From Cupriavidus sp. WKF15 (GTDB taxonomy: Bacteria > Pseudomonadota > Gammaproteobacteria > Burkholderiales > Burkholderiaceae): a DNA stretch of 64,000 bases. Both the position numbers and the translations under genes were made by a program. Of the stretch, positions 1 through 8,469 are shown in pieces (the stretch's first letter is position 1; the number at the start of each line of letters is the position of its first letter). The DNA lies in the NCBI RefSeq assembly GCF_029278605.1, contig NZ_CP119573.1, positions 930,001 through 994,000 of the forward strand, written 5' to 3'. Under the pieces are notes generated by a model that made no database searches, was not told where the DNA came from, and saw nothing but the letters and a program-made list of their open reading frames with translations.

Positions 1-347
1 CCATTTAAAGAGGTACGTGAGCTGGGTTTAAAACGTCGTGAGACAGTTTGGTCCCTATCTGCCGTGGGCGTTGGAATCTTGACGGGGGCTGCTCCTAGTA
101 CGAGAGGACCGGAGTGGACGTACCGCTGGTGTACCTGTTGTCTCGCCAGAGGCATCGCAGGGTAGCTATGTACGGAAGAGATAACCGCTGAAAGCATCTA
201 AGCGGGAAACTCGCCTGAAGATGAGGATTCCCTGGCGGCTTGACCGCCTTGAAGGGTCGTTCGAGACCAGGACGTTGATAGGCTGGGTGTGGAAGCGCAG
301 TAATGCGTTAAGCTAACCAGTACTAATTGCCCGTAAGGCTTGATCCT
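1..347 (+). rRNA. 23S ribosomal RNA, 3' end (partial)
   Basis: The window opens inside a 23S rRNA gene. The sarcin-ricin loop region (AGTACGAGAGGACC near 98-111) and the conserved 3' tail (ACTAATTGCCCGTAAGGCTTGAT, just before 347) are directly visible. The end point is set by analogy with other 23S genes and could be off by a few bases. The 5' part lies outside the window. It is followed by 5S rRNA in the usual rrn order. Confidence 0.97.
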
Positions 348-474
348 ATAACCAGTGTGTTTTAGCCTGGTGAGTGGAAAATCGCCTTGTGCCGATACAG
401 CACAACCCGAAGACTACAAAGACTACATCCCGAATTGGTGACGCTGACCCACCTGTCAGCGCCACAACCCCTTA

Positions 475-590
475 TGCCTGGTGACCATAGCGAGTTGGAA
501 CCACCCCTTCCCATCCCGAACAGGTCCGTGAAACGACTCCGCGCCGATGATAGTGCGGATTACCCGTGTGAAAGTAGGTCATCGCCAGGC
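475..590 (+). rRNA. 5S ribosomal RNA
   Basis: This is a complete 5S rRNA. The 5' TGCCTGGTGACC and the 3' GGTCATCGCCAGGC pair as helix I, and the internal CCACCCCTTCCCATCCCGAACAG block is the conserved loop B/C region. The length of about 116 nt fits the beta-proteobacterial type. It sits about 127 nt after the 23S end and is closed by a terminator. Confidence 0.97.
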
Positions 591-601
591 TCTTACAATG
601 C

Positions 602-640
602 AAAACCCCTCGACAGCGTGTGCTGCGAGGGGTTTTTGCT
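602..640 (+). terminator. Rho-independent terminator of the rrn operon
   Basis: AAAACCCCTCG and CGAGGGGTTTTT form an 11-bp stem around a short loop, followed by a T-rich tail. It lies 12 nt after the 5S gene and ends the rRNA operon. Confidence 0.9.
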
Positions 641-733
641 TTTTGGGTCTCGCTCGGTGAAGATCCCAGACCTACTTTCGCGGCCGTTTGACTGGCCGTA
701 AGATCTCATTGATCTCATCCCGATTCTGCATTC

Positions 734-1006
734 ATGTCCATTGAGCGCCCGTGGTACCTCTATCTGCTCGAATGCACGGGCGGCTCGATCTACACCGGCA
801 TCACCACCGACGTGGCACGCCGCTTCGCGCAGCATCTGGTCGGAAAAGGCGCGAAATATACGCGATCGCGCAAGCCGCTGCGGGTGCTGGGACAGATTTC
901 CTTCTCGTCGAAATCAGAGGCGCTGAAGGCGGAACTGGCCACGAAGCGTATGAGTTCCGCGCAAAAGATCGCATTTTGTGCGACGCTGGACCAACCAGAG
1001 TCATGA
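734..1006 (+). CDS. GIY-YIG nuclease-superfamily protein (UPF0213/YhbQ type)
   Basis: This 90-residue protein consists of a single GIY-YIG fold. The variant motif WYLYLLEC...SIYTGIT lies at residues 7-24, followed by DVARRFAQH, which supplies the conserved Arg and His. The length matches the UPF0213/YhbQ group. Its members are presumed structure-specific DNA endonucleases, but their cellular role is poorly known. No strong ribosome binding site is visible before the ATG. It stands alone between the rrn terminator and a bidirectional terminator shared with ohr. Confidence 0.85.
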   Translation: MSIERPWYLYLLECTGGSIYTGITTDVARRFAQHLVGKGAKYTRSRKPLRVLGQISFSSKSEALKAELATKRMSSAQKIAFCATLDQPES

Positions 1007-1010
1007 AAGA

Positions 1011-1045
1011 AAAAAGGCGTACGCCGCAAGGGCGCACGCCTTTTT
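1011..1045. terminator. Bidirectional Rho-independent terminator
   Basis: AAAAAGGCGTACGCC and GGCGCACGCCTTTTT form a hairpin with A-run and T-run on either side. It lies between two converging genes, the GIY-YIG gene (+) and ohr (-), and can serve both. Confidence 0.85.
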
Positions 1046-1065
1046 GGATTGTCAGCTTCCGCTGA

Positions 1066-1488
1066 TCAAACCACCGTCAACGTCACTTCGATATTTCCGC
1101 GCGTAGCATTCGAGTACGGGCAAACCTGGTGTGCCTGCTCGACCAGCTTTTCCACGGCTTCGCGCTCGAAGCCCGGGACCGAGATCTTCAGTTCGGCCTG
1201 GATGCCGAAACCCTGAGGAATAGGGCCGATGCCAACAGAGCCTTCGATGGATGTGTCTGCCGGCAGCACGATCTTCTGCTGTGCGGCCACATGGCGCATT
1301 GCCCCAATGAAGCAGGCCGAGTATCCGGCCGCAAACAGCTGCTCTGGATTCAGGCCGTCGCCCTTTCCGCCCATTTCCTTCGGAAGCGCCAGCTTGGTGT
1401 CGAGTTGGCCATCGGACGTGACGGCACGGCCATCGCGACCACCGGTGGCGGTGGCATGGGCGGTATAGAGGACTTTTTCGAGTTTCAT
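1066..1488 (-). CDS. ohr: Organic hydroperoxide resistance protein Ohr (OsmC family)
   Basis: Ohr is a cytoplasmic thiol peroxidase that reduces organic hydroperoxides using two cysteines. Both are visible, C59 in GYSACF and C123 in [13 protein letters not shown], and the 140-residue length is standard. The ATG at 1488 ([12 protein letters not shown]) is preferred over an upstream in-frame ATG because GGAG lies just before it and the protein then aligns with family N-termini. It lies 59 bp downstream of ohrR on the same strand, so the two probably form a peroxide-inducible operon controlled by the palindrome upstream of ohrR. Confidence 0.95.
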   Translation of the reverse strand: MKLEKVLYTAHATATGGRDGRAVTSDGQLDTKLALPKEMGGKGDGLNPEQLFAAGYSACFIGAMRHVAAQQKIVLPADTSIEGSVGIGPIPQGFGIQAELKISVPGFEREAVEKLVEQAHQVCPYSNATRGNIEVTLTVV

Positions 1489-1547
1489 GAGAGCTCCAGG
1501 GTAGTGTGGCCCGTCAGGGCAGATGAGCATTCGCCTCACGCGGCTGC

Positions 1548-2015
1548 TCAGGAATCGGTGCGCGCCTGTTCCAGCGACGACCGCAACGCATGCAGGCGCT
1601 GCGTCAGTGACTGGATCTCATCGATCCGGCACTGCGTGGCGCACAACAATTTTTCCGGAATGCCGGCCGCCGCCTGCCGCAAGTTGCGGCCGGCTTCGGT
1701 CAAGGCCACGATCACGCGGCGCTCGTCCGCGGCATCACGCGTGCGGCTCACCCGTCCCGCGCTTTCCAGCCGTTTGAGCAGGGGCGTCAGCGTACCGGAA
1801 TCCAGCGCGAGGCGCGTACCAAGCTCGGATACCGTGAGCGTTTCATGCTCCCACAGCACCAGCATCACCAGATATTGCGGATAAGTGAGTCCAAGCTCAT
1901 CCAGCATTGGCTTGTAGACTTTGGTCATCGCCAGCGATGTCGAGTACAGCGCGAAGCACAGCTGCCGGTCCAGCAGCAGCCAGTCTTCTTTCGGGTCAGT
2001 GATCGTGTCTTCCAT
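1548..2015 (-). CDS. ohrR: OhrR, MarR-family organic peroxide sensor/repressor
   Basis: This 155-residue MarR-type winged-helix repressor has the signature [15 protein letters not shown] recognition helix followed by the DERRV wing. C20, in the N-terminal helix, occupies the place of the peroxide-sensing cysteine of OhrR proteins. The adjacent ohr gene makes the assignment firm. A perfect 17-bp palindrome (2029-2045) lies 14-30 bp upstream of the start codon and is the likely operator, implying autoregulation together with ohr. Confidence 0.95.
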   Translation of the reverse strand: MEDTITDPKEDWLLLDRQLCFALYSTSLAMTKVYKPMLDELGLTYPQYLVMLVLWEHETLTVSELGTRLALDSGTLTPLLKRLESAGRVSRTRDAADERRVIVALTEAGRNLRQAAAGIPEKLLCATQCRIDEIQSLTQRLHALRSSLEQARTDS

Positions 2016-2028
2016 GTCGATATATTAG

Positions 2029-2045
2029 ACACAATTTAATTGTGT
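2029..2045. promoter_or_regulatory. Probable OhrR operator palindrome
   Basis: ACACAATT-T-AATTGTGT is a perfect 8-1-8 palindrome immediately upstream of ohrR. Its AT-rich core resembles known OhrR boxes of the TACAATT-AATTGTA type. Binding is inferred from position and symmetry. Confidence 0.75.
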
Positions 2046-2192
2046 GCAAGATAAATTTCAAGCTTGGCAGAAAGTGATGAATGAGGCTGCCGTGGCTTTA
2101 AGGATGTCTTAAGTCTCGCTGGTTAGCATCAACCTGTCGCGCCACATCGCTACCTGCAGCGGCGCATGAGTATTTCTGGGAAAGGAGATTCC

Positions 2193-3659
2193 ATGATTCG
2201 CCAGACCATCGCACGTACCGCCATTGGTTTTGCCGCGCTTGCCGCAATCGGTGGTGGCTATGCCTACTTGCAGAAGGAAGTCATCACGCCGGGGTACGCC
2301 GCGTCCACGCCTGCCGCCGCGGCCGCGCCGGCGCAGTCCGTCGCCGTAGCCACGCCGATGGACTTCTCCGGCATTGTCGATCAGTACGGGCCGGCCGTGG
2401 TCAACATCAGCGTTACCGCACGTGCGCAACGCACCGCGATGCAGACGCCACCGGGAATGGATCCCGATGATCCCCTGTTCCAGTTCTTCAAGCGGTTCGG
2501 GCCGCAGTTCCAGGGTCCGCAAGGCGGGCAGCAACTGGTAAAGGGCCTGGGCTCGGGCTTTATCGTCAGTCCTGACGGGCTGATCCTGACCAATGCCCAC
2601 GTGGTGGACGGCGCGCAGGAGGTCACCGTGAAGCTGACCGACCGTCGCGAGTTCAAGGCCAAGGTGCTTGGCACTGATCAGCAGACCGACGTGGCGGTCA
2701 TCCGTATCGATGCCAAGGACCTGCCCGTAGTCCGGCTGGGCGATCCGTCGCGTGTGAAGGTCGGCGAGCCCGTGCTGGCCATCGGCTCGCCCTACGGATT
2801 CGAGAACACCGTGACGGCGGGCATTGTCAGCGCCAAATCGCGCTCGCTGCCTGACGACACCTACGTCCCGTTCATCCAGACCGACGTTGCCGTGAACCCG
2901 GGCAATTCCGGCGGCCCGCTGTTCAACCAGCGTGGCGAGGTGATCGGTATCAACTCGCAGATCTATAGCCAGACCGGCGGCTACCAGGGTCTTTCGTTCG
3001 CCATTCCGATCAACGTGGCGACCAAGGTCGAGCAGCAACTGGTCGCGCATGGCAAGGTCACGCGCGGCCGCCTCGGCATCTCGGTGCAGGAAGTCAACCA
3101 GGCGCTGGCGCAATCGTTCGGCCTGCCCAAGCCATCGGGCGCGTTGGTCAATTCGGTCGAGCCCGACAGCCCTGCGGCGAAAGCCGGCCTCAAGCCCGGC
3201 GATGTCATCGTGCAGCTCGACAATGAGGTCATCGACCACTCGGGCGATCTGCCGGAGCATGTTGCCGATATCAAGCCGGGCACCGACACGACGGTGAAGG
3301 TCATCCGCAAGGGCCAGCCCATGACGCTGTCGGTGAAGGTAGGCGCCGCCAAGGACGAGGTGGTCGCGCAGAAGGGCGGCGACAACCAGGCCGGTGGGCG
3401 GCTCGGACTGGCCGTGCGGGCGCTGACGCCCGCGGAGAAGCGCCAGAGCGGAATTGAGGGCGGGCTCGTCGTGGAAGACGTAGCCGGTCCGGCCGCGCGC
3501 GTGGGCATCCAGCCGGGCGACGTGATTCTGTCGCTCAACGGCACGCCGATCGCTTCGGCGGATCAGCTGCGTGCCCTGGTGGCCAAGTCCGGCAAGCAGG
3601 TAGCACTGCTGGTACAGCGCGACGAGGCGCGCATCTTCATTCCGCTCGACCTCGGCTGA
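2193..3659 (+). CDS. DegP/DegQ-type periplasmic serine protease (HtrA family)
   Basis: This is a 488-residue S1C protease for periplasmic quality control. In order it has an N-terminal hydrophobic export/anchor segment (residues 8-26), an Ala-rich linker, a trypsin-like domain with the complete triad H136 (TNAHVV), D166 (TDVAV) and S239 (GNSGGP), and two PDZ domains (about 290-370 and 405-488). The ATG at 2193 is chosen because AAAGGAGA precedes it by six bases; an in-frame ATG at 2166 lacks such a site. The layout fits Do-like proteases such as DegP, DegQ or MucD. No rseA/rpoE or mucAB genes lie nearby, so the exact subgroup is left open. Confidence 0.93.
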   Translation: MIRQTIARTAIGFAALAAIGGGYAYLQKEVITPGYAASTPAAAAAPAQSVAVATPMDFSGIVDQYGPAVVNISVTARAQRTAMQTPPGMDPDDPLFQFFKRFGPQFQGPQGGQQLVKGLGSGFIVSPDGLILTNAHVVDGAQEVTVKLTDRREFKAKVLGTDQQTDVAVIRIDAKDLPVVRLGDPSRVKVGEPVLAIGSPYGFENTVTAGIVSAKSRSLPDDTYVPFIQTDVAVNPGNSGGPLFNQRGEVIGINSQIYSQTGGYQGLSFAIPINVATKVEQQLVAHGKVTRGRLGISVQEVNQALAQSFGLPKPSGALVNSVEPDSPAAKAGLKPGDVIVQLDNEVIDHSGDLPEHVADIKPGTDTTVKVIRKGQPMTLSVKVGAAKDEVVAQKGGDNQAGGRLGLAVRALTPAEKRQSGIEGGLVVEDVAGPAARVGIQPGDVILSLNGTPIASADQLRALVAKSGKQVALLVQRDEARIFIPLDLG

Positions 3660-3706
3660 CGCCTCGCAAGCGTTTACCGGCAAGGCTTCCGGGTCTTTGG
3701 GTCGCC

Positions 3707-3770
3707 GTATACCGGGGGTATACGGCGACGTTTACCGACGGTATACGCACCGTATACGAACTGCGTATAC
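3707..3770. repeat. Cluster of five GTATAC palindromes
   Basis: GTATAC occurs at 3707, 3718, 3741, 3752 and 3765, giving start-to-start steps of 11, 23, 11 and 13 bp, close to whole turns of the helix. It lies in the 265-bp gap between the protease gene and the small gene at 3925. This looks like a multi-operator for a cooperatively binding regulator, but no regulator is known for it here. The rest of the gap shows no gene; CCGGCAAGG (3678-3686) and CCTTGCCGG (3782-3790) form a long-range inverted pair around the cluster. Confidence 0.6.
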
Positions 3771-3924
3771 GACCCGCGAACCCTTGCCGGAAGCCGGTTT
3801 CCGCGCAAGGAAGGGCTTACAGAAAGCGCGACAGCAGGTATGATCTCGACTGCGATGCACGAAGCATGCGGCGGCACGGCCCGCCGACCCTGGTTCCTGC
3901 TCAATCGACAGAACAAGGAAGTCT

Positions 3925-4248
3925 ATGCAGTTGGATTTCACCCGAGCCATTACACCGGGTCCCGAGAGAGCGCGGCGCATTACGCCGACCGCTCAATCTG
4001 CGCCGAGCCCCCGGCGGCGCAAGAAGGAAGCGCCCCCGCACTGGGAGCGCGGCTACCGTTCGCACTTCTACCGCAACGAGCGTGGCGAGAAGCTAGGCGA
4101 GGTTCGCCTGTCCGACCGCGGCGACGTGCCGGTGGTTTATCACTGGGCGGCCGGCAATTACTCGGGCGCTGAAGGGTCGCTGGTCCATGCGCGTGCGCGC
4201 GTGGAAGAGACCATTGGCTTCGGCATGCGCCAGCTTTCGTTGTTCTGA
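3925..4248 (+). CDS. Small uncharacterised protein with C-terminal QLSLF (clamp-binding-like) motif
   Basis: This 107-residue protein is not one I recognise. A basic, Pro/Arg-rich N-terminal third (residues 14-40, including PRRRKKEAPPH) is followed by a compact region (43-100) rich in aromatic and charged residues. The last five residues are QLSLF, which equals the consensus QL[SD]LF peptide by which DNA polymerases and repair proteins bind the beta sliding clamp. AAGGAAG lies seven bases before the ATG. It is monocistronic, with the GTATAC cluster about 155-220 bp upstream. A link to replication or repair is inferred from the terminal motif alone. The converging gene beyond it is the MFS transporter. 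Confidence 0.8.
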   Translation: MQLDFTRAITPGPERARRITPTAQSAPSPRRRKKEAPPHWERGYRSHFYRNERGEKLGEVRLSDRGDVPVVYHWAAGNYSGAEGSLVHARARVEETIGFGMRQLSLF

Positions 4249-4300
4249 CTTCTGATTTTCCTCCGGTGGCCACGTCGATGGCACCGTCCCACGTAGCGCG

Positions 4301-5884
4301 TCAGTCCAGACGGCGCTGCAGCAGCATGTACACCGCAGCGGTCAGCGCCAGCACCGCAATCAGGCGGTAGAGATCCTCGCAAGCAATCAGAAGGGACTGT
4401 TGTTCCAGCAGACCGCCAAGCTGAACCAGCGCGCCATGGTGTGCCTGCGCGTCATCCAGGCCACGAGCGGCCAAAGCGGCCTGTACCGACTGCATCCATA
4501 GCTGGGTTTCCGCTGTCCGTTGCCCGAGCGCGTGCACCAGGCTGTCATGCACGGCGAACTGCCGGTTCTGCAGCAACACGGCACCGATGGCCGACGCAAA
4601 CGAGCTGGCGATCTGCCGCATCAGGTTCTTGCTTCGGTATCCGTGCGCGAATTCTTCTCCGCTCAGTGAGCGGAATGTCAGGCCAGCGATGGGGATGATG
4701 ACCATCACGCCGAACAGGCCCTTGCCGACGAGGCCCCAGGCCAGCGCGGGCGGCCCCGCGTCCGGCGGCATGCGAGAGAACCACCATGCGGTGGCGGCCA
4801 TCAGCAGGAGCCCGGTCACCATCAGCGGCTTCTTGCGCGTCAACCGCGATGCGTATCGCAGGTAGACCATGACCCCAGTCAGGCTCACCAGCGCGGCAAA
4901 GGTATTGAGCCATCCGGTGGTGGCAAGCGGAATCCGCAGCGCCTGCTCGGCGTAGATCGGAAACACGTAGGCACTGAGGTTGTTGATCATGTAGTACACG
5001 AAGTACATCCCGATGCCGGCGAGGTAGACGGGATTATGTAGTGCCCGCAGGTGCAGCACCGGCGCCTCATGGTGCCACTGATGCAACAGGAACGCGGCCA
5101 GCAGGCCCAGGCCGGCGGCGGCTATCAGCGCCAGCCGTATCGGGTGGGAAAAGATGTCGAAGCGGGCCTCGGTCATGGCGGCCTGTAGCGTGACAATGGC
5201 CGCGCCAAACAGCAGCAGCGGGCCGAGCGTTGGGCTTGGGGCCGGCCGGCGCGGCTCCGCATCGGGCAGCAGTACCCAGGCGCCGAGGGTGGCGAGCGCG
5301 GCAAACGGCAGCGCGCCATAGAACACGTCCTGCCAGACGCCGTTGTCCACCAGTTCTGCCGCGAATGCCGGTCCCAGCGCGCTCGCCGTGAAGATGCCCG
5401 TCATGAAGATGCGGCTCGCGCGCGGCCGGTCTGCCGGGCCGAACAGGACCGCGACCAGGATGCGGCAACTCGTGAACAGCGCGCCGCCGCCAAATCCCTG
5501 CACGAAACGGGCGCCCACGAGTTGCGCGAGAGAATGGCTGGTGGCGGCGCCCAGCGTGCCGGCCATGAAGACCAGCAGCGCGCCGGTCAGGTAGTAGCGG
5601 TAGCCGAAGCGGCGCGACAGCCATTGCTGCTGGAGGATCATGAGCATGCTGCCGACGGCATAGGCCGCCTGCGCCAGCGCGAAGCTGCGAGGATCCGCGT
5701 CGATGCCGCCCATGATGTGGCTCGACGCGAACACGAACATGATGTTCTCGAGAAATTCCACGCCGGTGGCGAGCGCCAGCAGCATCATCAGCAGCGTCTG
5801 GCGCTGCCGGTGGCTGAGCCACCGCAGCCAGCGCATGCCCAGGCGCAGCTGCCAGAGCGGTTGCCAGCGAGATTCCGGGTTCAT
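4301..5884 (-). CDS. MFS transporter, DHA2 (EmrB/QacA-like) family
   Basis: This 527-residue inner-membrane protein has about 14 hydrophobic segments, as expected for DHA2 drug:proton antiporters. The charged loop between helices 2 and 3 (LSRRFGYRYY) and the GARFVQGFGGGALF segment in helix 5 are typical. It is the second gene of a two-gene operon: its ATG overlaps the stop of the upstream marR gene by 4 bp, so translation is probably coupled. The linked MarR regulator suggests export of a toxic compound, but the substrate cannot be read from sequence. The C-terminus has a soluble helical stretch before a last membrane segment. Confidence 0.9.
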   Translation of the reverse strand: MNPESRWQPLWQLRLGMRWLRWLSHRQRQTLLMMLLALATGVEFLENIMFVFASSHIMGGIDADPRSFALAQAAYAVGSMLMILQQQWLSRRFGYRYYLTGALLVFMAGTLGAATSHSLAQLVGARFVQGFGGGALFTSCRILVAVLFGPADRPRASRIFMTGIFTASALGPAFAAELVDNGVWQDVFYGALPFAALATLGAWVLLPDAEPRRPAPSPTLGPLLLFGAAIVTLQAAMTEARFDIFSHPIRLALIAAAGLGLLAAFLLHQWHHEAPVLHLRALHNPVYLAGIGMYFVYYMINNLSAYVFPIYAEQALRIPLATTGWLNTFAALVSLTGVMVYLRYASRLTRKKPLMVTGLLLMAATAWWFSRMPPDAGPPALAWGLVGKGLFGVMVIIPIAGLTFRSLSGEEFAHGYRSKNLMRQIASSFASAIGAVLLQNRQFAVHDSLVHALGQRTAETQLWMQSVQAALAARGLDDAQAHHGALVQLGGLLEQQSLLIACEDLYRLIAVLALTAAVYMLLQRRLD

Positions 5885-6381
5885 GGCTGCAGGGCTTGCA
5901 GGCTCTGGTGCAGGCGGTTCAGCACGCGGGTGCTCGCGGCCAGGCCGCTTTCGCCTACCGGCGCCCAGGCTTCGGCATAAGCCGCGTGCACCAGCGGCAG
6001 GGCGCGCTCGAGCAGGCGCCGACCGGTCGGGGTGAGCGTCAGTTCCAGCGCGCGGCGATCCTGCGCGGAGGCCCGGCGATGCACGAGACCGCGCGCTTCC
6101 AGGCCATCGAGCAGCCGGGTCATCTGCGTGCGCGTGGCGTCTATGGTCGCGCCAAGTTCGGACGGCATGCTGGGCTGCCCCTCGTCGACGGCGAGCATGC
6201 TCAGGACCAGGTACTGGCTCATGTCGAGATCGAACGGCGCCAGCGTCCGGTTGATGTGATCGCGCAGCAGGCGCGCGGTGCGAAGCAGCAGGCGCGACGC
6301 CAGGATCAGGTCGCGCGGAGCATCCGGGTGGGCCGCGCTGAAACGTTCGATACGTTGCTCAAAGGACATGGTGCGGATCAC
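5881..6381 (-). CDS. MarR-family transcriptional regulator of the adjacent MFS pump
   Basis: This is a MarR winged-helix protein of up to 166 residues. It has an N-terminal dimerisation helix, an HTH with TIDATRTQMTRLLDGLEARG and the wing RASAQDRRALEL. The reading frame opens with GTG at 6381; an ATG four codons later (6369, MSFEQRIERF) is equally plausible, since neither has a strong Shine-Dalgarno. An AT-rich inverted repeat (6420-6443) lies just upstream and is the likely operator. The 4-bp overlap with the transporter gene indicates one operon. The inducing ligand is unknown. Confidence 0.9.
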   Translation of the reverse strand: MIRTMSFEQRIERFSAAHPDAPRDLILASRLLLRTARLLRDHINRTLAPFDLDMSQYLVLSMLAVDEGQPSMPSELGATIDATRTQMTRLLDGLEARGLVHRRASAQDRRALELTLTPTGRRLLERALPLVHAAYAEAWAPVGESGLAASTRVLNRLHQSLQALQP

Positions 6382-6419
6382 CCGGATGCCGGCTTGCCAG
6401 CCCAGGTGATTTCGTTCGA

Positions 6420-6443
6420 GATAATTACAAATGAAATTATATC
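6420..6443. promoter_or_regulatory. Candidate MarR operator
   Basis: ATAATT-N8-AATTAT lies 40-60 bp upstream of the marR start, in a strikingly AT-rich patch of otherwise GC-rich DNA. It overlaps the last bases and stop codon of the upstream transglutaminase gene. Function is inferred from symmetry and position. Confidence 0.6.
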
Positions 6444-8469
6444 AAACGGAATGAATCTCGCCGGCGGCGGTGCGCCGCCCGTGCCCTATGCGAAGGCTGG
6501 ACGATACGCGGCGCGAGCCTGCGCGCAGGTTCGCGACTGCCGCCGCCCGGCGTGCTTCCGGCATCGCACCGTAGCGCAGGCCGATATAGTTGGCGATGAA
6601 TGCATGGATTGCCGGTGCCGCGTGGGGCAGCCCGGCCGCGACGCGTTCGGCGAAGGCCTGCGGACCCTCGGCCGCGCCGCGCTCGAAGCCATGGCGCGCC
6701 AGCATGCGGCACACCTTCGCATAGCACGCGTCGACCGGGTCCTTCCGCCGGCGTAGCAGCCATAGCGGCAGCAGTGCCAGCAGGCTGAGCGCGGCCAGTC
6801 CGTATGCGAGAAGTTGAGCGAGGCTGATGCCCGGCAGCCAGTCGCCGAACAGCCGCTCTTGCTGGCCGCGGTCGTACTGCAGGATCCAGCGCTGCCAGGT
6901 GTAGGTCAGCCCGTCGTAGGCCCAGCGCAGGTTGCGCAACCAGCCGGCTTCCTGGCCCGCTGACCAGACAGCGGAATCCCGGCCGCCCAGTGCCGCATCG
7001 AGCCCCTGTTCGACGCGGCTGGGGGCCACTGCGCTGGTTGGATCGACGCGCACCCAGCCGCGCCCTTCCAGCCAGACCTCGGCCCAGGCGTGGGCGTCGG
7101 CCTGCCGCACGATGTAGTGGCGTCCGATCGGATTGTACTCGCCGCCCAGGTAGCCGGCCACTACCCGTGCCGGCACGCCCGCCGCGCGCATCAGGAAGAC
7201 GAAGCTGCTGGCATAGTGTTCGCAGAATCCGCGATGCGTCTCGAACAGGAAGCTGTCGATCTGTTCCGCGCCCAGCGGCGGTGGCCGAAGCGTATAGCCG
7301 AACGGCGCCGAGGCGAACAGGTGCAGGGCTGCCTGCACGCGCTGCAGCGGTTCGGCATAGCTGCCGGCCCATTGCGCGGCCAGTTCGCGTGCGCGCGGGT
7401 TGCCCGGCGGCAGGCTCAGGGCCAGTGCCCGCGTGCGCGCGGACAGGGGTTCTGGCGAGGATCCAAGGGTGGAGCGCGCCCGGTAGCGGATGCGTTGCTC
7501 CACCGGCATGTCCAGGAAATACTCGCCATCCGCGGAGACCCGGGCGTTGACGTTCGATGACACCGCCACGCCGCGGTCCAGCGCGAACAGCCAGCGCTGC
7601 TGGCTTGGCTCCAGCGTGATGGTGTAGTCGACGCTGCCGGCCTGCTGCGACTCGGCCTGCGGTGGGGCGGCAGGTAACATCGCCTGCTGGCGTTGCGCGA
7701 CGGGCAGCCAGCTTGCGCCGTCGAACTGCCACAACACCAGAGCCCGCCAGTAGAGGGCACCCGCGGGCAGCGCATTGCCGTCGATCTCGGCGCGCAGCGC
7801 GATTTCCGGCGAGCGTACGAGTTGCCCGACGCTTCCCGGCCGCATCACATTGCTGATGCCGGTCCGCGTCGCCGGCGCCGATTCCGGCAGGCGCCACAGC
7901 GGATGTTCCAGTCGTGGAAACAGCACGAACAGCAAGAGTGTCCACGGCAGGCCGATCAGCGCCATGCGGCCCAGCAGCGGCCAGATCGCCAGCCGGCCAC
8001 GCGCTTCAGGGTGATGCAGCAGCAGCCAGTTGCGCAGCACCCACGTCCCGATCGCCACGCTATACAGTGCCAGCCAGAATGGCTGGTCGGACAGGTACAG
8101 CGTCAGCAACAGGTAGAACGACAGCTGCGCGACCAGGGTCGCGTCCGCAAGGCTATGGCATTCCAACAGCTTGAGCACGACAAAGGCGCCCAGCAGGGCG
8201 ACGGCCAGGTCGCGCATGGTGCCGCCGCCGTCCTGCCAGATCAGCGCGGCGGCGAGGCCCAGCACCAGCACGGCCGCCACGCCCAGCACCACCCTGGATG
8301 GCAGCGGTGCTTGCCTGTGCCATAGCAGCCAGCGCCAGCCCAGCAGCGCGAGCAGCAGCAGGCTGACCGCCACAGGCAGCGTACGCGCCTGCGGCGCGAG
8401 GACCAGCGCGAGCTGGCCGAGCAGGACGCCGTGATCCCGGTGCGCCAGCGGCCGCGCCTGCGTGCTCAT
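6442..8469 (-). CDS. TgpA-like membrane transglutaminase (DUF3488-transglutaminase-DUF4129)
   Basis: This is a 675-residue membrane protein. An N-terminal region with about six transmembrane segments (DUF3488 type, roughly residues 10-180) is followed by a periplasmic transglutaminase core. The core has a complete triad: C416 (GFCEHYASSF), H460 (DAHAWAEVW) and D476 (VDPTSAV). A further membrane segment near 550-570 precedes a C-terminal DUF4129 domain. The ATG at 8469 overlaps the stop of the DUF58 gene (ATGA), so the two are coupled. Together with moxR and the DUF58 gene it forms the conserved MoxR-DUF58-transglutaminase unit. TgpA is essential in Pseudomonas aeruginosa, but its natural substrate is not established. 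Confidence 0.92.
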   Translation of the reverse strand: MSTQARPLAHRDHGVLLGQLALVLAPQARTLPVAVSLLLLALLGWRWLLWHRQAPLPSRVVLGVAAVLVLGLAAALIWQDGGGTMRDLAVALLGAFVVLKLLECHSLADATLVAQLSFYLLLTLYLSDQPFWLALYSVAIGTWVLRNWLLLHHPEARGRLAIWPLLGRMALIGLPWTLLLFVLFPRLEHPLWRLPESAPATRTGISNVMRPGSVGQLVRSPEIALRAEIDGNALPAGALYWRALVLWQFDGASWLPVAQRQQAMLPAAPPQAESQQAGSVDYTITLEPSQQRWLFALDRGVAVSSNVNARVSADGEYFLDMPVEQRIRYRARSTLGSSPEPLSARTRALALSLPPGNPRARELAAQWAGSYAEPLQRVQAALHLFASAPFGYTLRPPPLGAEQIDSFLFETHRGFCEHYASSFVFLMRAAGVPARVVAGYLGGEYNPIGRHYIVRQADAHAWAEVWLEGRGWVRVDPTSAVAPSRVEQGLDAALGGRDSAVWSAGQEAGWLRNLRWAYDGLTYTWQRWILQYDRGQQERLFGDWLPGISLAQLLAYGLAALSLLALLPLWLLRRRKDPVDACYAKVCRMLARHGFERGAAEGPQAFAERVAAGLPHAAPAIHAFIANYIGLRYGAMPEARRAAAVANLRAGSRRVSSSLRIGHGRRTAAGEIHSV

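Noticed and set aside
387..701. 104-codon frame across the 5S rRNA
   Set aside because: It covers a structured RNA gene and its terminator.
2109..3683. Long open frame (524 codons) antisense to the DegP/DegQ-type protease gene
   Set aside because: It is a mirror frame of a GC-rich gene; the translation has no domain and is rich in Arg/His/Gln, and the plus-strand frame has full protease motifs.
6437..7945. 502-codon open frame overlapping the transglutaminase gene in another frame
   Set aside because: The TgpA-like frame carries the complete Cys-His-Asp triad; the alternative frame is Arg/Gly/Ala-rich with no features.
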